Origin: Moniliophthora roreri
Taxonomy: Eukaryota > Basidiomycota > Agaricomycetes > Agaricales > Marasmiaceae
NCBI GenBank assembly: GCA_001466705.2
Contig: LATX02000207.1
Coordinates: 404,551-468,550 of the forward strand
DNA: 64,000 nt
Direction of reading: 5' to 3'
Of this stretch, positions 11,215 to 20,201 are shown piece after piece. The notes beneath the pieces were generated by a model. That model was not told the DNA's origin, did not search any database, and worked only from the letters and a program-made list of their open reading frames with translations. Each line of letters starts with the position of its first letter. Position 1 is the first letter of the stretch. Both the position numbers and the translations under genes were made by a program.

Positions 11215-11256
11215 CTCTGGGAGGTCGAGTGGCCCAACTGATGACCAAATAACGAC
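11215..11256. other. 42-bp block, unreversed complement of 1364-1405
   Basis: Partner of 1364-1405. If this copy is complemented back, its two differences from copy A become CG versus TG, which is the prevailing decay pattern in the window. If copy A is complemented instead, they fall outside CpG. That points to this copy as the altered one. Confidence 0.85.
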
Positions 11257-11532
11257 AGATGGGCTAACCTATGTTCCAGTGAGGGAAATAAGGCCAACAG
11301 TTGACGACTGCGCATCATGGAGGTAATTCTCCATAGGCAGGAAAAAGGTTTGTATAGTACGATGTTAGATGCCGCTTTCAGGGAAACAATGGTGGTAGCA
11401 AAAGAGAGAGTGTGTGTGATTACCTCTACCCATCCACCAATCCACATCCGAGTCGCTAGAACAATGGTCATGGCCTTACTGCCAGTTAAGGCGTCAGCTA
11501 CGTTGCAAACCTCCAGCAAAGTCTTATAGGAG

Positions 11533-11557
11533 AATATTCGGAAACCGATCTCATCAC
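11533..11557. other. 25-bp block, unreversed complement of 1683-1707
   Basis: Exact base-by-base complement of the homologous positions in the other LTR, without reversal, bounded by identical flanks. Confidence 0.9.
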
Positions 11558-12252
11558 ATGATGACTGTTGTGAACAACGATCCCACACACTAAAGCCTTC
11601 GGGGCCCATAACCTGTCAAAGTTGTATGGGGCAAGAGGACGTTGAGCAAAGCTCTTAGTCGTTGCCAGCAGCATAGCAGCGCAGTGGCATAATGTGTCTT
11701 CGACTCACATTGTTATATGGGGTGGTCCCTATATATGACTTGCTTGTTGCTTGTGACAATATGTAGAAGAGAGTAGATTCGAGGTACTTGAAAGTAGCTA
11801 AATACAAGAGGGAGAGGAACTGAGGAACTGAGCCTCATACAGGTGTCCTTATATACTGTTCTAGTATTTACTACTGTGGACACCTAATCCTAATAGATCT
11901 ATGTCTATCTATGGTGAACAATAAGTATCTAACTATAGATCTTATTGTTCTGTATGACTCAGACAATAAACTGCTGTGCCTGTAGTCTGAGTCTACCAGA
12001 TATAGGCAGTACTCTAAAAGGCAGTCTCTGCACTTGGGCAGTCTGTGGCGCAGTACAATAGAGTACTAAGAATAACTATCTTATTGTTCTAAGTATAGCT
12101 TCTCTATTGTTCTCCTAGTTGACTCGAACTGAGTTGAACTGCTTCTAGGATCTTGAGATCTACGGATGCAGATATGTGTTTACAATTGTGTGACAGTCAT
12201 GTGATGACTTCTCACATGATAATCATGTGATGATTTCCACATCGTTTCAACA

Positions 12253-12955
12253 CTTCCTTCTTCGGTTTCTGATCTTGTGTCGATTCATCAACCCATTGCT
12301 GTGTAATGTTGGACTTTGGCACAATGCCTTCAGCTTGTAGCATATCTACACAATATAGTTGGACCGTCAGAAACAGCTGTGGGCAAGTCATTGGACTACT
12401 CACCGATTGGTCTATATTGGAAACAAAACCTGGCACTGGGGGATGGGGACAACTGGTCAACCCTGACAGCATCTCGAGACTCTCCCGTTACAGCCTCTCC
12501 GAACCTGCAGTGGTGTCCTTTTCACTTCATCTGATGGATGTAGAGGTATGCTCACATTGTCTGGTGTTGGATACCTTTCACAGACTTCTGGTCCAAGAGT
12601 CTATCTTGATGTGCCTTCCTGTTGATATGTGCCTCTCGATGTTTGACACGCACCCAAAAGATGCATAGCTCGATAGTTCCTATGATGCAGTGTACTGCAT
12701 GGGTTGTCAATGTCCTAATTGATCAGAAGAACAATAGTGGCCTTTCTATCATTGCTTGTTCCACAGTTGTCAGTGCTTCCACTCAACTATTCACTGTGAA
12801 CTATGATGATGTTCTCACTCTTGAGTAAGTATCTTCTTACTAATGCTAATGCAGGGGGGAGGGAATTTTTTTTTTTTGTACATGGGGTTGAATTTTTTTT
12901 TAAGGACCATTGCAGTGAACCAACCAACCACTGACTACCATATATGGAAGGTAGT
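12253..12955. other. host sequence between copia array and the next gene; no supported gene
   Basis: Holds T-rich runs (about 12868-12901) and an 86-codon minus-strand frame that continues from 12472 into the copia LTR, reading NITQQWVDESTQDQKPKKE at the junction. That could be the end of a host exon cut by the copia insertion, but I could not join it to convincing upstream exons. Confidence 0.4.
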
Positions 12956-14054
12956 TCACATGACATTACCTTTTTGGGAGCCTTTGTATACTGTGATGGT
13001 GCCTCCACGGAACTGAAGGCCATCTCGAATGAGCTGAGACCTGAAAAAGCTATGTCATGCCCAAGGTTGATGGAGAAAAAGGGAGAGCGCACTTGGAGGT
13101 GTACACACCAGGTGCAATGCCACGAGTGAGAATATAGAGCAATGATTTATCTTTGTTCACAGGTATGACTTGCAAGGCATCAAAGACGCCTTCATCGATG
13201 CACTTCTGGTAATATTGATGTGCACACTTTGACAATGTAAAGCCTTTGTAGTAAGTATTCTTGATGCCTGCAATCCACGCTTCGACTCCTTCAACACCCC
13301 TTTCAGGTATAGTTCTCCTGCATTATAAGAGCATCAGTTCTGGGGTGAGACAAGAAAAATCTAGACATACCATGATGTGAACAAGCGGTGCTCATTATCG
13401 GGACCCACATAGATGATATATGCTGGAAAATTACTTCCCATCTCAACAATTTCTCCTTCAGTTGTAACTTTCGTCGTGGCCCTAATGACCCCACCTGGCG
13501 CTTTAGGAACAGAAGAGCCTGGGGTGTGAGTCATTTCTTGGCGAGGCCTCCCAATAGCATGCCTGGGAGTCTGAGGCAAACAGAGAGGAACACTAGTATC
13601 TGACAGAGAGCGTTCAGAAGAGAATGCTTCTCTCACTTTGGCTATAGAGTTCTCAGACGAGCCAAATTCAGAGGATGATAGTATACACACTCACCTATGG
13701 AGCTGCTAAAATGCTCGGCAGACACATCAAGCTTCTCAAGACAATTACTGACTTGGCCTTCTGCTTCAGTAAGAAGTTTTTCAGCCACCTGCTTTTTGAC
13801 CTCTGCTTCACCTAAAGCTGAGAAGTTTATCAGCTATATTTCAGAAAAGCCAAGCCAAGAAACCATACCTTGCTGATGTTTCTCAGCATCTGCACAGGCA
13901 TTGATAGCCTGCCTAATAGCATCCATTTGAAGACTGGAGGGAATCCTGTCTAGAGCCACCTTATTACTGTCATCTAAAACACCCAGTGTTTCATATGACA
14001 TCAAATTATATTTGATAAAATGAAATGGTGGGACATACTGCGATCACCCATCAT
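12956..14054 (-). CDS. six-exon host protein, 270 aa, viroplasmin/RNase H1-N-like modules
   Basis: Exons: 14054-14039, 13973-13869, 13817-13695, 13641-13371, 13317-13105 and 13040-12956. They total 813 bp, an exact 271 codons including the stop. Five introns follow GT-AG; they are 50-65 bp apart from three nearer 51-65, and have donors such as GTATGT and GTGAGT (one weaker GTACAC). The N-terminal half is hydrophilic and helical (EVKKQVAEKLLTEAEGQV). The C-terminal half contains YIIYVGPDNEHRLFTSW, then YILTRGIAPGV followed by FRGGTITVYKGS. This resembles the small alpha/beta viroplasmin or RNase H1 N-terminal module that binds RNA-DNA hybrids and is frequent in mushroom genomes. The module call is by eye and moderate; the gene structure is strong. 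Confidence 0.7.
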
Positions 14055-14196
14055 GTCAGCTCGAGATTGTTGTTTTTTTTTGTGAGAGTGGTAGTAGTGA
14101 AGAAGAAGAGAGCAGAGGCGATTTGGGGGCTGTGACAAAGTTTATTCCTCTGATCCCATGGCACCTTGTTAAGCAGGATATACACAAATTAATCAC
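14055..14196. promoter_or_regulatory. short divergent intergenic region
   Basis: 142 bp between the ATG of the minus-strand gene (14054) and a plus-strand ATG (14197). A T-run at 14070-14078 is the only compositional feature. It is likely a shared bidirectional promoter, inferred only from gene orientation. Confidence 0.4.
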
Positions 14197-14681
14197 ATGA
14201 CTACACACTTCGACTATGACAGGGATATCAAGAAATACATGCTTTTCACTAAACCCTACATTCTGCCAGTGCACTTCTCAGCCCTACTTTTTGTCTGTGT
14301 CCTTCTCGCACGTTTGGGGGCCAACAGGTTCTCCGTGCCTGTGTCAATGTCAACGACACTACCGGCACCACGGAAGGCATGATCGTTCATCAAAACGGCA
14401 CTAGTGTCTTGCGCAAGAATTTCCTCTTCAGTTCACTGTGTCCTTTTCTTATCTTGGTGGATGGATGGATTCTCTCTCTCTGCAACTCATTCAGGAACGA
14501 CCTAAACGAAAGGGAACGAAGGACCTATGGTGAGTATCAATGTTTGGTGATTGAAATGAATTAAGAATGCCATCATTGGCTGCTCCATCTTGCAATAGAT
14601 TCGTGTCCATATCAGGCATTGGCAGGTACCCACCCTCTGGACCTCGAAAGACTATCAGTCACCAAGAAGTTTAAGAAATAT
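14197..14681 (+). pseudogene. host gene, 5' part, cut by element G1
   Basis: Starts ATG at 14197 (MTTHFDYDRDIKKYMLFTKP). A likely intron 14269-14327 (GTGCAC...CAACAG, 59 bp) joins in phase to VLRACVNVNDTTGTTEGM. A further intron ends in TTCAG before NDLNERERRTY. An intron with donor GTGAGT and acceptor AATAG follows, and the last exon reads CPYQALAGTHPLDLERLSVT then KKFKKY at the G1 junction. After the target duplication the frame resumes at 56291. I do not recognise the family. The donor of the second intron is uncertain. The gene is interrupted by 41.6 kb, so it is presumably inactive. Confidence 0.6.
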
Positions 14682-14897
14682 TGTAAGGTGGTCGGTACTT
14701 GACTACTTAAGCACACAGAGGATGCCCTACAGCATATAGAGCACGACAATGATAAGATTGTGTGATGAGGTAGTGAGAGTAAAAGACAAGTAAGTAAGTA
14801 CAACGTGGCAGGGTAAGTATGTAATGTAGAGGCTTTAGCTAAATAAGTATAGACAGATAAAGATTAGATATACCATATAGGTAACGGGCGCATTACA
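14682..14897 (-). repeat. G1 3' LTR
   Basis: 216 bp, ends TGTAA/TTACA, pairs with 56075-56290. Preceded on the left by host AATAT. Confidence 0.95.
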
Positions 14898-14909
14898 CTC
14901 TCCCTGGCC
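14898..14909 (-). promoter_or_regulatory. G1 polypurine tract
   Basis: The minus strand reads GGCCAGGGAGAG immediately before the 3' LTR, the expected plus-strand primer. The following 400 bp (14910-15312) hold no ORF that I can support. Confidence 0.7.
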
Positions 14910-15312
14910 AAATCACCAACAGGTCGATTTGTAGTAAATAAGGAGCACGAATACTAAAGTGGGAATCTGGTAGATGCATAGATGAGACATGGGAGGGTGA
15001 CGGTAGGTGCAAGGATGGTCTGTAATGAATGTAGAAAATGGGAAAATAGATTTTGAAGGGTATCTTCAGGGTATCTCCTTGATATGGACAAAAGGTTGCA
15101 GGCATATGGGCTTCGAGATGGTATATCTGGCATCTACACAGTCAAGGCTGCATGCTGGTGCTAGGCTGGGATGATTGAGCAGCAGAAAATGGATTTTCGG
15201 GATTGGAGGATGGTGCTCGGTTGTGTTCCAACAATAGTTGGGCACTGGCTGAGTCTGAGACGCTCAACCGCTTAAAGTATTGACTGTGGGAGTTATTTGG
15301 GTCGAACCTTTT

Positions 15313-16839
15313 TCAAGATGCCTGCCCAGCCTGCGTAATTGACAATTTGCAGTCATTGAAAAGGGCATGCACATTCCATGAAGGTGGAGGAATCCAGATC
15401 TGAGCCGCATCATTGGAAACAGTGGAAGGAGGGTTGCCGTAGATGCAAAAGCGTTTGGAAATGTGGGACTTAAGTTCAGTCCATTGAGGGTGATACTCAG
15501 AATAGATGATGAATGCATTCTCAATGCAATTGAGAGCCCATTCATTGGCAGTGTTCACCTGTTCGATAGTGACGATACGCTCAGCCATACCAACAACCAT
15601 ATCCATTAGGTTGATATTTGCAGCATCATCGCCTGGGAAGGAAAGATTGGCACCTTCTTCAAGGCTGTTTGCAATGATGATGCCATGATCATGGATCAGT
15701 TGATCAAATAGCCCTGGCGGTGCAACTACGCACAGGAAGACGTAAAGCCAGTGACGGCGGGTATTAGAGGGAAGAATGTCAGTGGTGGAGCAATTTTTGG
15801 GACGAAGTTCCAAGTACAAGCTGAACCCAGGAATGGTGGCAAGGTCAACCATTAGGTTTGTTGCAATAGAAACACCTGGAAAGGCAATTGGGTTCGAGTG
15901 AAGTGCAAACCATGGGGCCTGATCTTTGGGCTTCATATGAGACTTGGCAGGCTCGATGTGTGGGTAGTTCTTTTGCCATGGAAATTGGGTCCATGCATCA
16001 TTGTGATAGAGAGTGTCAGCAGTGATGGCATTATGAATCCACTTGGGAAGCTTATCCAGCGTTGTCTGGATATGCTGGCAACCAGGTGGTAGGGGAAGCA
16101 AGAGCATTGCTGCTCCATGAATGGCTAGGCATAAGTACTGAACCCTTCGAGCAGAAGGCCAGTCTCCAATGGTCTGGGAGGAACAGAGCAGGCTGTCTGC
16201 TTCAAGAGGTGTTTCAAGGAGTGGGTATTCCTGGTGTGGATACGACGGTGGAGATACTTCATATGGTGATGGAATGGTTTGGTGAATATAGGCAAGTGAA
16301 TTCTCCATCAATACAGGGGCATTCTGAGCAGTCTGGATGCGTGAGACAGGGCAGGAAGCCTGTCTTTGGACTGCATTGGGGATAGGACGAGGAATAGGAT
16401 TGTTAATTGGACGATGAGGGGATGTATGGCAGTTGAAACACATATATTCATGACAACAGCATGGGGGAGAGGTGGAACGATGGTTTCTCTTGGTATTTGG
16501 GGTGTAGTCACTGTGTGGACACTGAGGACACACTGAATAAGGTGTAGATCTTCGCTCTTGATGATGGCAGTCTTGGCTGGGTGTGGAAGAGCATTCCAAC
16601 TCACTAACTCTGTCCCATGCATGACGTCCACTAGCAGCTTCTGCCTGTGCATGAGCCTGGCTTCGACGGAGTGCTTCGTGTAAGTCAGAAATCTCCTTCT
16701 GCATATTGGCTAGCTGCTTGTATGGATCAGATGGGTGCATTTCGAAATCCTGATCAATAAAGGAGTGACGGGAATTTGAAGAATTTGAGTAGGTAGATCT
16801 TCCTCCCCCCTGAGACTCGTGAGAGGGACAGTAGGACAT
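15313..16839 (-). CDS. G1 third ORF downstream of integrase, about 508 aa, unknown
   Basis: The ATG at 16839 (MSYCPSHESQGGG) is preferred over the upstream in-frame codon at 16962, which lies inside the integrase-encoding stretch. The N-terminal quarter has a short helical segment (LANMQKEISDLHEALRRSQ), then Cys/His pairs (CPQC, CCCHEYMCFNCH) that may bind zinc. The long C-terminal domain has IAIHGAAMLLLPLPPG-like and FPGVSIATNLMVDLATIPGF segments and a Trp/Pro-rich end. It is fully open despite decay elsewhere in G1. It sits where retroviruses carry env, but I see neither a signal peptide nor a convincing transmembrane anchor. It resembles a class of unnamed Agaricomycete proteins; function unknown. 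Confidence 0.65.
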   Translation of the reverse strand: MSYCPSHESQGGGRSTYSNSSNSRHSFIDQDFEMHPSDPYKQLANMQKEISDLHEALRRSQAHAQAEAASGRHAWDRVSELECSSTPSQDCHHQERRSTPYSVCPQCPHSDYTPNTKRNHRSTSPPCCCHEYMCFNCHTSPHRPINNPIPRPIPNAVQRQASCPVSRIQTAQNAPVLMENSLAYIHQTIPSPYEVSPPSYPHQEYPLLETPLEADSLLCSSQTIGDWPSARRVQYLCLAIHGAAMLLLPLPPGCQHIQTTLDKLPKWIHNAITADTLYHNDAWTQFPWQKNYPHIEPAKSHMKPKDQAPWFALHSNPIAFPGVSIATNLMVDLATIPGFSLYLELRPKNCSTTDILPSNTRRHWLYVFLCVVAPPGLFDQLIHDHGIIIANSLEEGANLSFPGDDAANINLMDMVVGMAERIVTIEQVNTANEWALNCIENAFIIYSEYHPQWTELKSHISKRFCIYGNPPSTVSNDAAQIWIPPPSWNVHALFNDCKLSITQAGQAS

Positions 16840-16891
16840 GAAAGAGTGACTGAGGAAGTGAAAGAGTGTGGTGGATGGGTGTGATGCTAGT

Positions 16892-18276
16892 TCAATGGTG
16901 GTATATATGATCATTTGGCCTTGTACTGTGTTTAGGTTTGTGAGGGCCTTGAGGTTCAGCACGAGGCAAGTCCTGCCATTGTTTCACACCTGTGATCTGA
17001 AGATACTCATCCAGAGCACGTAATTCCTTCACGTCTGTGTATGGTTGCCATGTTAAGTCCCCTAGGGTCCACCAGATGGCGAAGTATATGCCATCTCATC
17101 TCCATTCATGACCCTCGATCGAGTCTACAAAGAATTTGGCATCCAGAGGTGCTCCAAAGTCATACGGCTCAGCCTTGGAACGGTTGGGGAAGAGTATTTC
17201 ATCATTTTCTTCATGTGGCCATAGCAGACTGACATGAAAAACAAGATGAATGCAGCGTTTCTCCAAGTCTTCTGGTAACTCCAATTCATAAGTTGATGAG
17301 GTCAGGTAGGCCTTGATAACTGGATAAGGCCCAATATATTTGGGGCAGAGCTTTGTTGTGCGATCCTTTGGCATATTCAAATTCTTGGTTGATAGGTACA
17401 CCTTGCTACCTTTCTTGATTTCCAGATCGGGTTGATGCTTCTTGTTGGAGTAATGAGTTTGGGATACTCAGGCCTCAATGATGCTATCGTGTGCATCATA
17501 CAAATTTTGCATCGCTTGAATTGCAAAAGCACCACCTGGAGGGACCTTCTTGACATAGTGTACTTCCCACATCATGGTCGGGAGGTAACCATAATTCAAT
17601 TCAAAGGGAGAGAATCCAGTAGTTTCACTGATGCTTGAATTAATGGCAAACTCAACAATGGGCAATTTATCAAGCCAGTTGCGTTGATTCAGTTGAACAG
17701 TAGCTCTTAGGATTTGATTACAGTTCCGTATTGAGCATTCTGAGGCACCATCCATCTGAGGGTGAAATGCTGTTGACATGAGGAGTTTTGATCCTAGTAG
17801 GCAATGCAATTCACGCCAAAAGGCAGCTGTGAATTTGGAGTCTCTGTCGGATACGATTGATTCTGGCAGCCCATGGAGCTGAACAATTTCTCGGAAATAC
17901 ACTAAAGCCAATCCGGAAGCAGTGGATGTAGTGTGGATAGGAATATGGTGCACCATAGAGGTCATATGACATAGGACAACCCACACATAGTTGTATCCTC
18001 AAACTTCTGGAAAGGGTCCAACAAAGTCCATACCAATAGATTCCCAAGGATGTGTCGGAATGGGCATAGGATGTAGCTTCCCAGGTGGCTTGTGATAGCT
18101 TGACTTGGCACAGTTACAGGGTTCACAGCTTCTACAAAATTTCTCAGTCATGCCATAGATTCTTGGCCACCAATACCAACGATGAATATAGTCTGCTGTT
18201 TTCTGTGGTCCAAAGTGACCAACAATTTCGTGACCTTGGTCAATAATAAGCCCTCAGAGGGAGCGGTGACCTTTGG
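16892..18276 (-). pseudogene. G1 integrase
   Basis: Zinc-binding HHCC module: HFGPQKTADYIHRWYWWP with CRSCEPC. The catalytic core includes the middle Asp in LPESIVSDRDSKFTAAFW and the Glu region HPQMDGASECSIRNCNQIL. The C-terminal part (17096-17401) has KLCPKYIGPYPVIKAYL, the GPY/F-type module, then HLVFHVSLLWPH. In-frame TGA codons where CGA is expected (near 17093, and at 17466 and 18001) break the frame. It is cut off on its 5' side by G3 at 18282. Confidence 0.88.
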
Positions 18277-18281
18277 GTGCT

Positions 18282-18858
18282 TGTTACGTTACTTGCACAG
18301 CAACAACAACAACAACTCAACAACACTATTATGTAGTGATGCGGAGTCGACCTTCAACGAGAAAGGAAAGTTCTCTTCCCAATGGAGTAAAGGTTCAAGT
18401 TAGAGGACTAGCTTAAGAAAAGTTAGCATTCAAGAGGCTAGTTCGTTGGCTAAACACAAGTTGATTAAACTAGGTCAAGCTGAAGAGCTATAACCCAGTT
18501 CTATCTACTTTTATACATTCATTGTAGTTATGTGTTTGTACTGTACAGAACGTCCAAGAATATGATGGAACTTGTATGAGATAATCGAATGGAATGGAAT
18601 AGAATGTTATAGAAACGTCAATGTCGTCAAGATGATGTCACAATAGAAAGAGATAGAAACTGATAGAAAGAACTTGGCATGATATCATAAAGAAACTGTT
18701 AGAAGGTCTTTTTAGAATGATTTGTAAAAAAGGGAACTGGGAAAGTGGATAAGTCCAGATGTCAAAAAGAAGCATAATGTTGGGTGCTAACTTGCCCAAA
18801 ATGGTAATACAGAAAAGGGAAATGAAAGAATGTCTGATGAAAATAAAAAATTGTAACA
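18282..18858 (-). repeat. G3 3' LTR
   Basis: Pairs with 42344-42921. On the minus strand it contains a TATAAAAG box and, 33 nt later, the self-primer motif CAGCTTGACCT. Confidence 0.93.
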
Positions 18859-18869
18859 CTGCCCTCTCG

Positions 18870-20184
18870 TTACGCTCGAGCGCTCACACTCATAACCGGC
18901 TGTCCCATATGTAGCCATTCTCTCTGGGATTGAGGTGAATTCACCCTATAAAAATATCGCGGCCCTTCTTCTTCTCCTATGTCCACTACAAACGCTGGTC
19001 CTGGCGGTGGTTCTTGTCGTTCAGGATTCCCCATCTCTGTAGATCTCATCATCCCAGGCGAGATCATCTGTAAGATTGTCATAAGCAGTTGGATCATGGA
19101 GGGAATAGTTACGCTTCGAAGTTCTTCAAGACCTTCATCGGTCATGACAGTCACAAGATATATGTTCAGGTGCACGTTCGGTGCAGAGCAGGCAACTATA
19201 ATCCCTGCAGTCAGTGGCGCAGTGTCTCTCCAATTTGCACACAGGGCACAGAGTTGTGCATACACCTCTTCCATCCGTTCCATGGTATGTGGCATGGGAC
19301 TCCTCGATCTGTCGACAGGTAGTAGTTCTTCCGGTTCTTCGTCAATGTCTTCGTTGTCCCACACCGATCTGCATTCCGGAGTTAGACGGTTCATCAACAG
19401 TGTTGAATTGGTTGGTGGATTCGAATCGTCGTTCATGGTAGGAAGCAATGGGGGAGTTGGATCATTCGACTCTTGATCCGATTGGAGGAGGAGGTGTTGG
19501 ACGTGGGGAGGTGGTGGGGAATAATTGTGTTCGTTCAGACGCATTGGAGATTGTTCCTGAGTCAGAGGTTCACACATTCGATGACTCAGGGGGGTAGACG
19601 AGTTCGTTCTGGGGATTGGCGATGGTATTGGTAGTCTGTGTTGGATTGGAATGAATGGCAGGGGAGACATTACGTAGTCTCTGTCTTGTCTGGAGAAGGC
19701 ATTGGCCGTGAGCGATGACAATCGCTCTTCTGAGTCTTCGGTGAGTTCGCTGGAGCTCGTGGAAGAAGGCGGGTTCATTGGGGTTGATGTCCTCACTGTC
19801 TGGGAAGGGTTCATTGGCGTCTTTCGGGATTTCTATGTGAACCGGTAAGTTCTCGACATCTAAGACAGGCACTGGTACCGTGATGGGACCCATTAGCTGG
19901 ATCGCATCTTCGTCATTCGTCATAGCTTCAGCGAATGTCCCGGCTTGTCGATCAAGTTGAGCCAAAGCTTCATTCATTCTGCGGCAATGTCCTCTTAGAA
20001 AGAGCATGCTGCCCCAGAAGGCTTGAAGTCTGTCGTTGTCTTGGACAGCAGCAGTAATCTGGTTGTCATAGTCTTCAGAGTTGATGAGAAAAAGGAGTTT
20101 GAATGCACTGGGATGAAATGGTCCAGTGTGAGTGATCTCGTGGGAGAAGACTTGTCGAGAGGAGTAAGAGAGTGCAGAGGACAT
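18870..20184 (-). pseudogene. G3 post-pol ORF3 with two overlapping frames
   Basis: Starts ATG 20184 (MSSALSYSS), 17 nt after the pol stop. Frame A (20184-19570) carries the conserved N-terminal domain (LLFLINSEDYDNQIT, LFLRGHCRRMNEALAQLDR) and ends at a TGA where G4 has CGA. Beyond that stop the frame still encodes a double zinc knuckle (CPVCKLERHCATDC, then CLLCTERAPEHISC, where the second knuckle has lost its Gly). Frame B (18870-19814) is open for 314 codons and ends with FVVDIGEEEGPRYFYRVNSP. Compare G4 37897-39217. Nucleic-acid binding is inferred for frame A; frame B is unknown. Confidence 0.65.
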
Positions 20185-20201
20185 GTTTGTTGGAATGAGG
20201 A

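Larger units (their letters stand above)
1361..12252 (-). mobile_element. Ty1/copia retrotransposon copy B, LTR to LTR
   Basis: Domain order on the minus strand is LTR, Gag, long acidic Gag extension, protease, GAG-pre-integrase, integrase, RT, RNase H, LTR, which is the Ty1/copia order (integrase before RT). The apparent length of 10.9 kb includes the 1.17-kb duplication at 6785. Its 3' LTR is directly followed by the leader and gag of another copy, so the arrangement is LTR-internal-LTR-internal. All major ORFs carry stops or frameshifts, so neither copy is autonomous. Confidence 0.85.
11212..12252 (-). repeat. copia 5' LTR of copy B
   Basis: The minus strand starts TGTTGAAACG at 12252 and runs about 1.04 kb. 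It matches the LTR at 1361-2370 with a few indels (an extra block near 12090, an AG/TG microsatellite difference near 11410) and mostly C/T-type substitutions. It carries the two complement blocks. Sequence to the right (CTTCC...) is host. The target duplication cannot be tested because the left end of the array lies outside the window. Confidence 0.8.

Noticed and set aside
12622..12828. 68-codon plus-strand frame as a host gene
   Set aside because: Short, no recognisable motif, no matching splice sites, and next to low-complexity T runs.
15313..16839. G1 third ORF as an envelope protein
   Set aside because: No signal peptide, transmembrane anchor or fusion-like motif visible; position alone is not enough.
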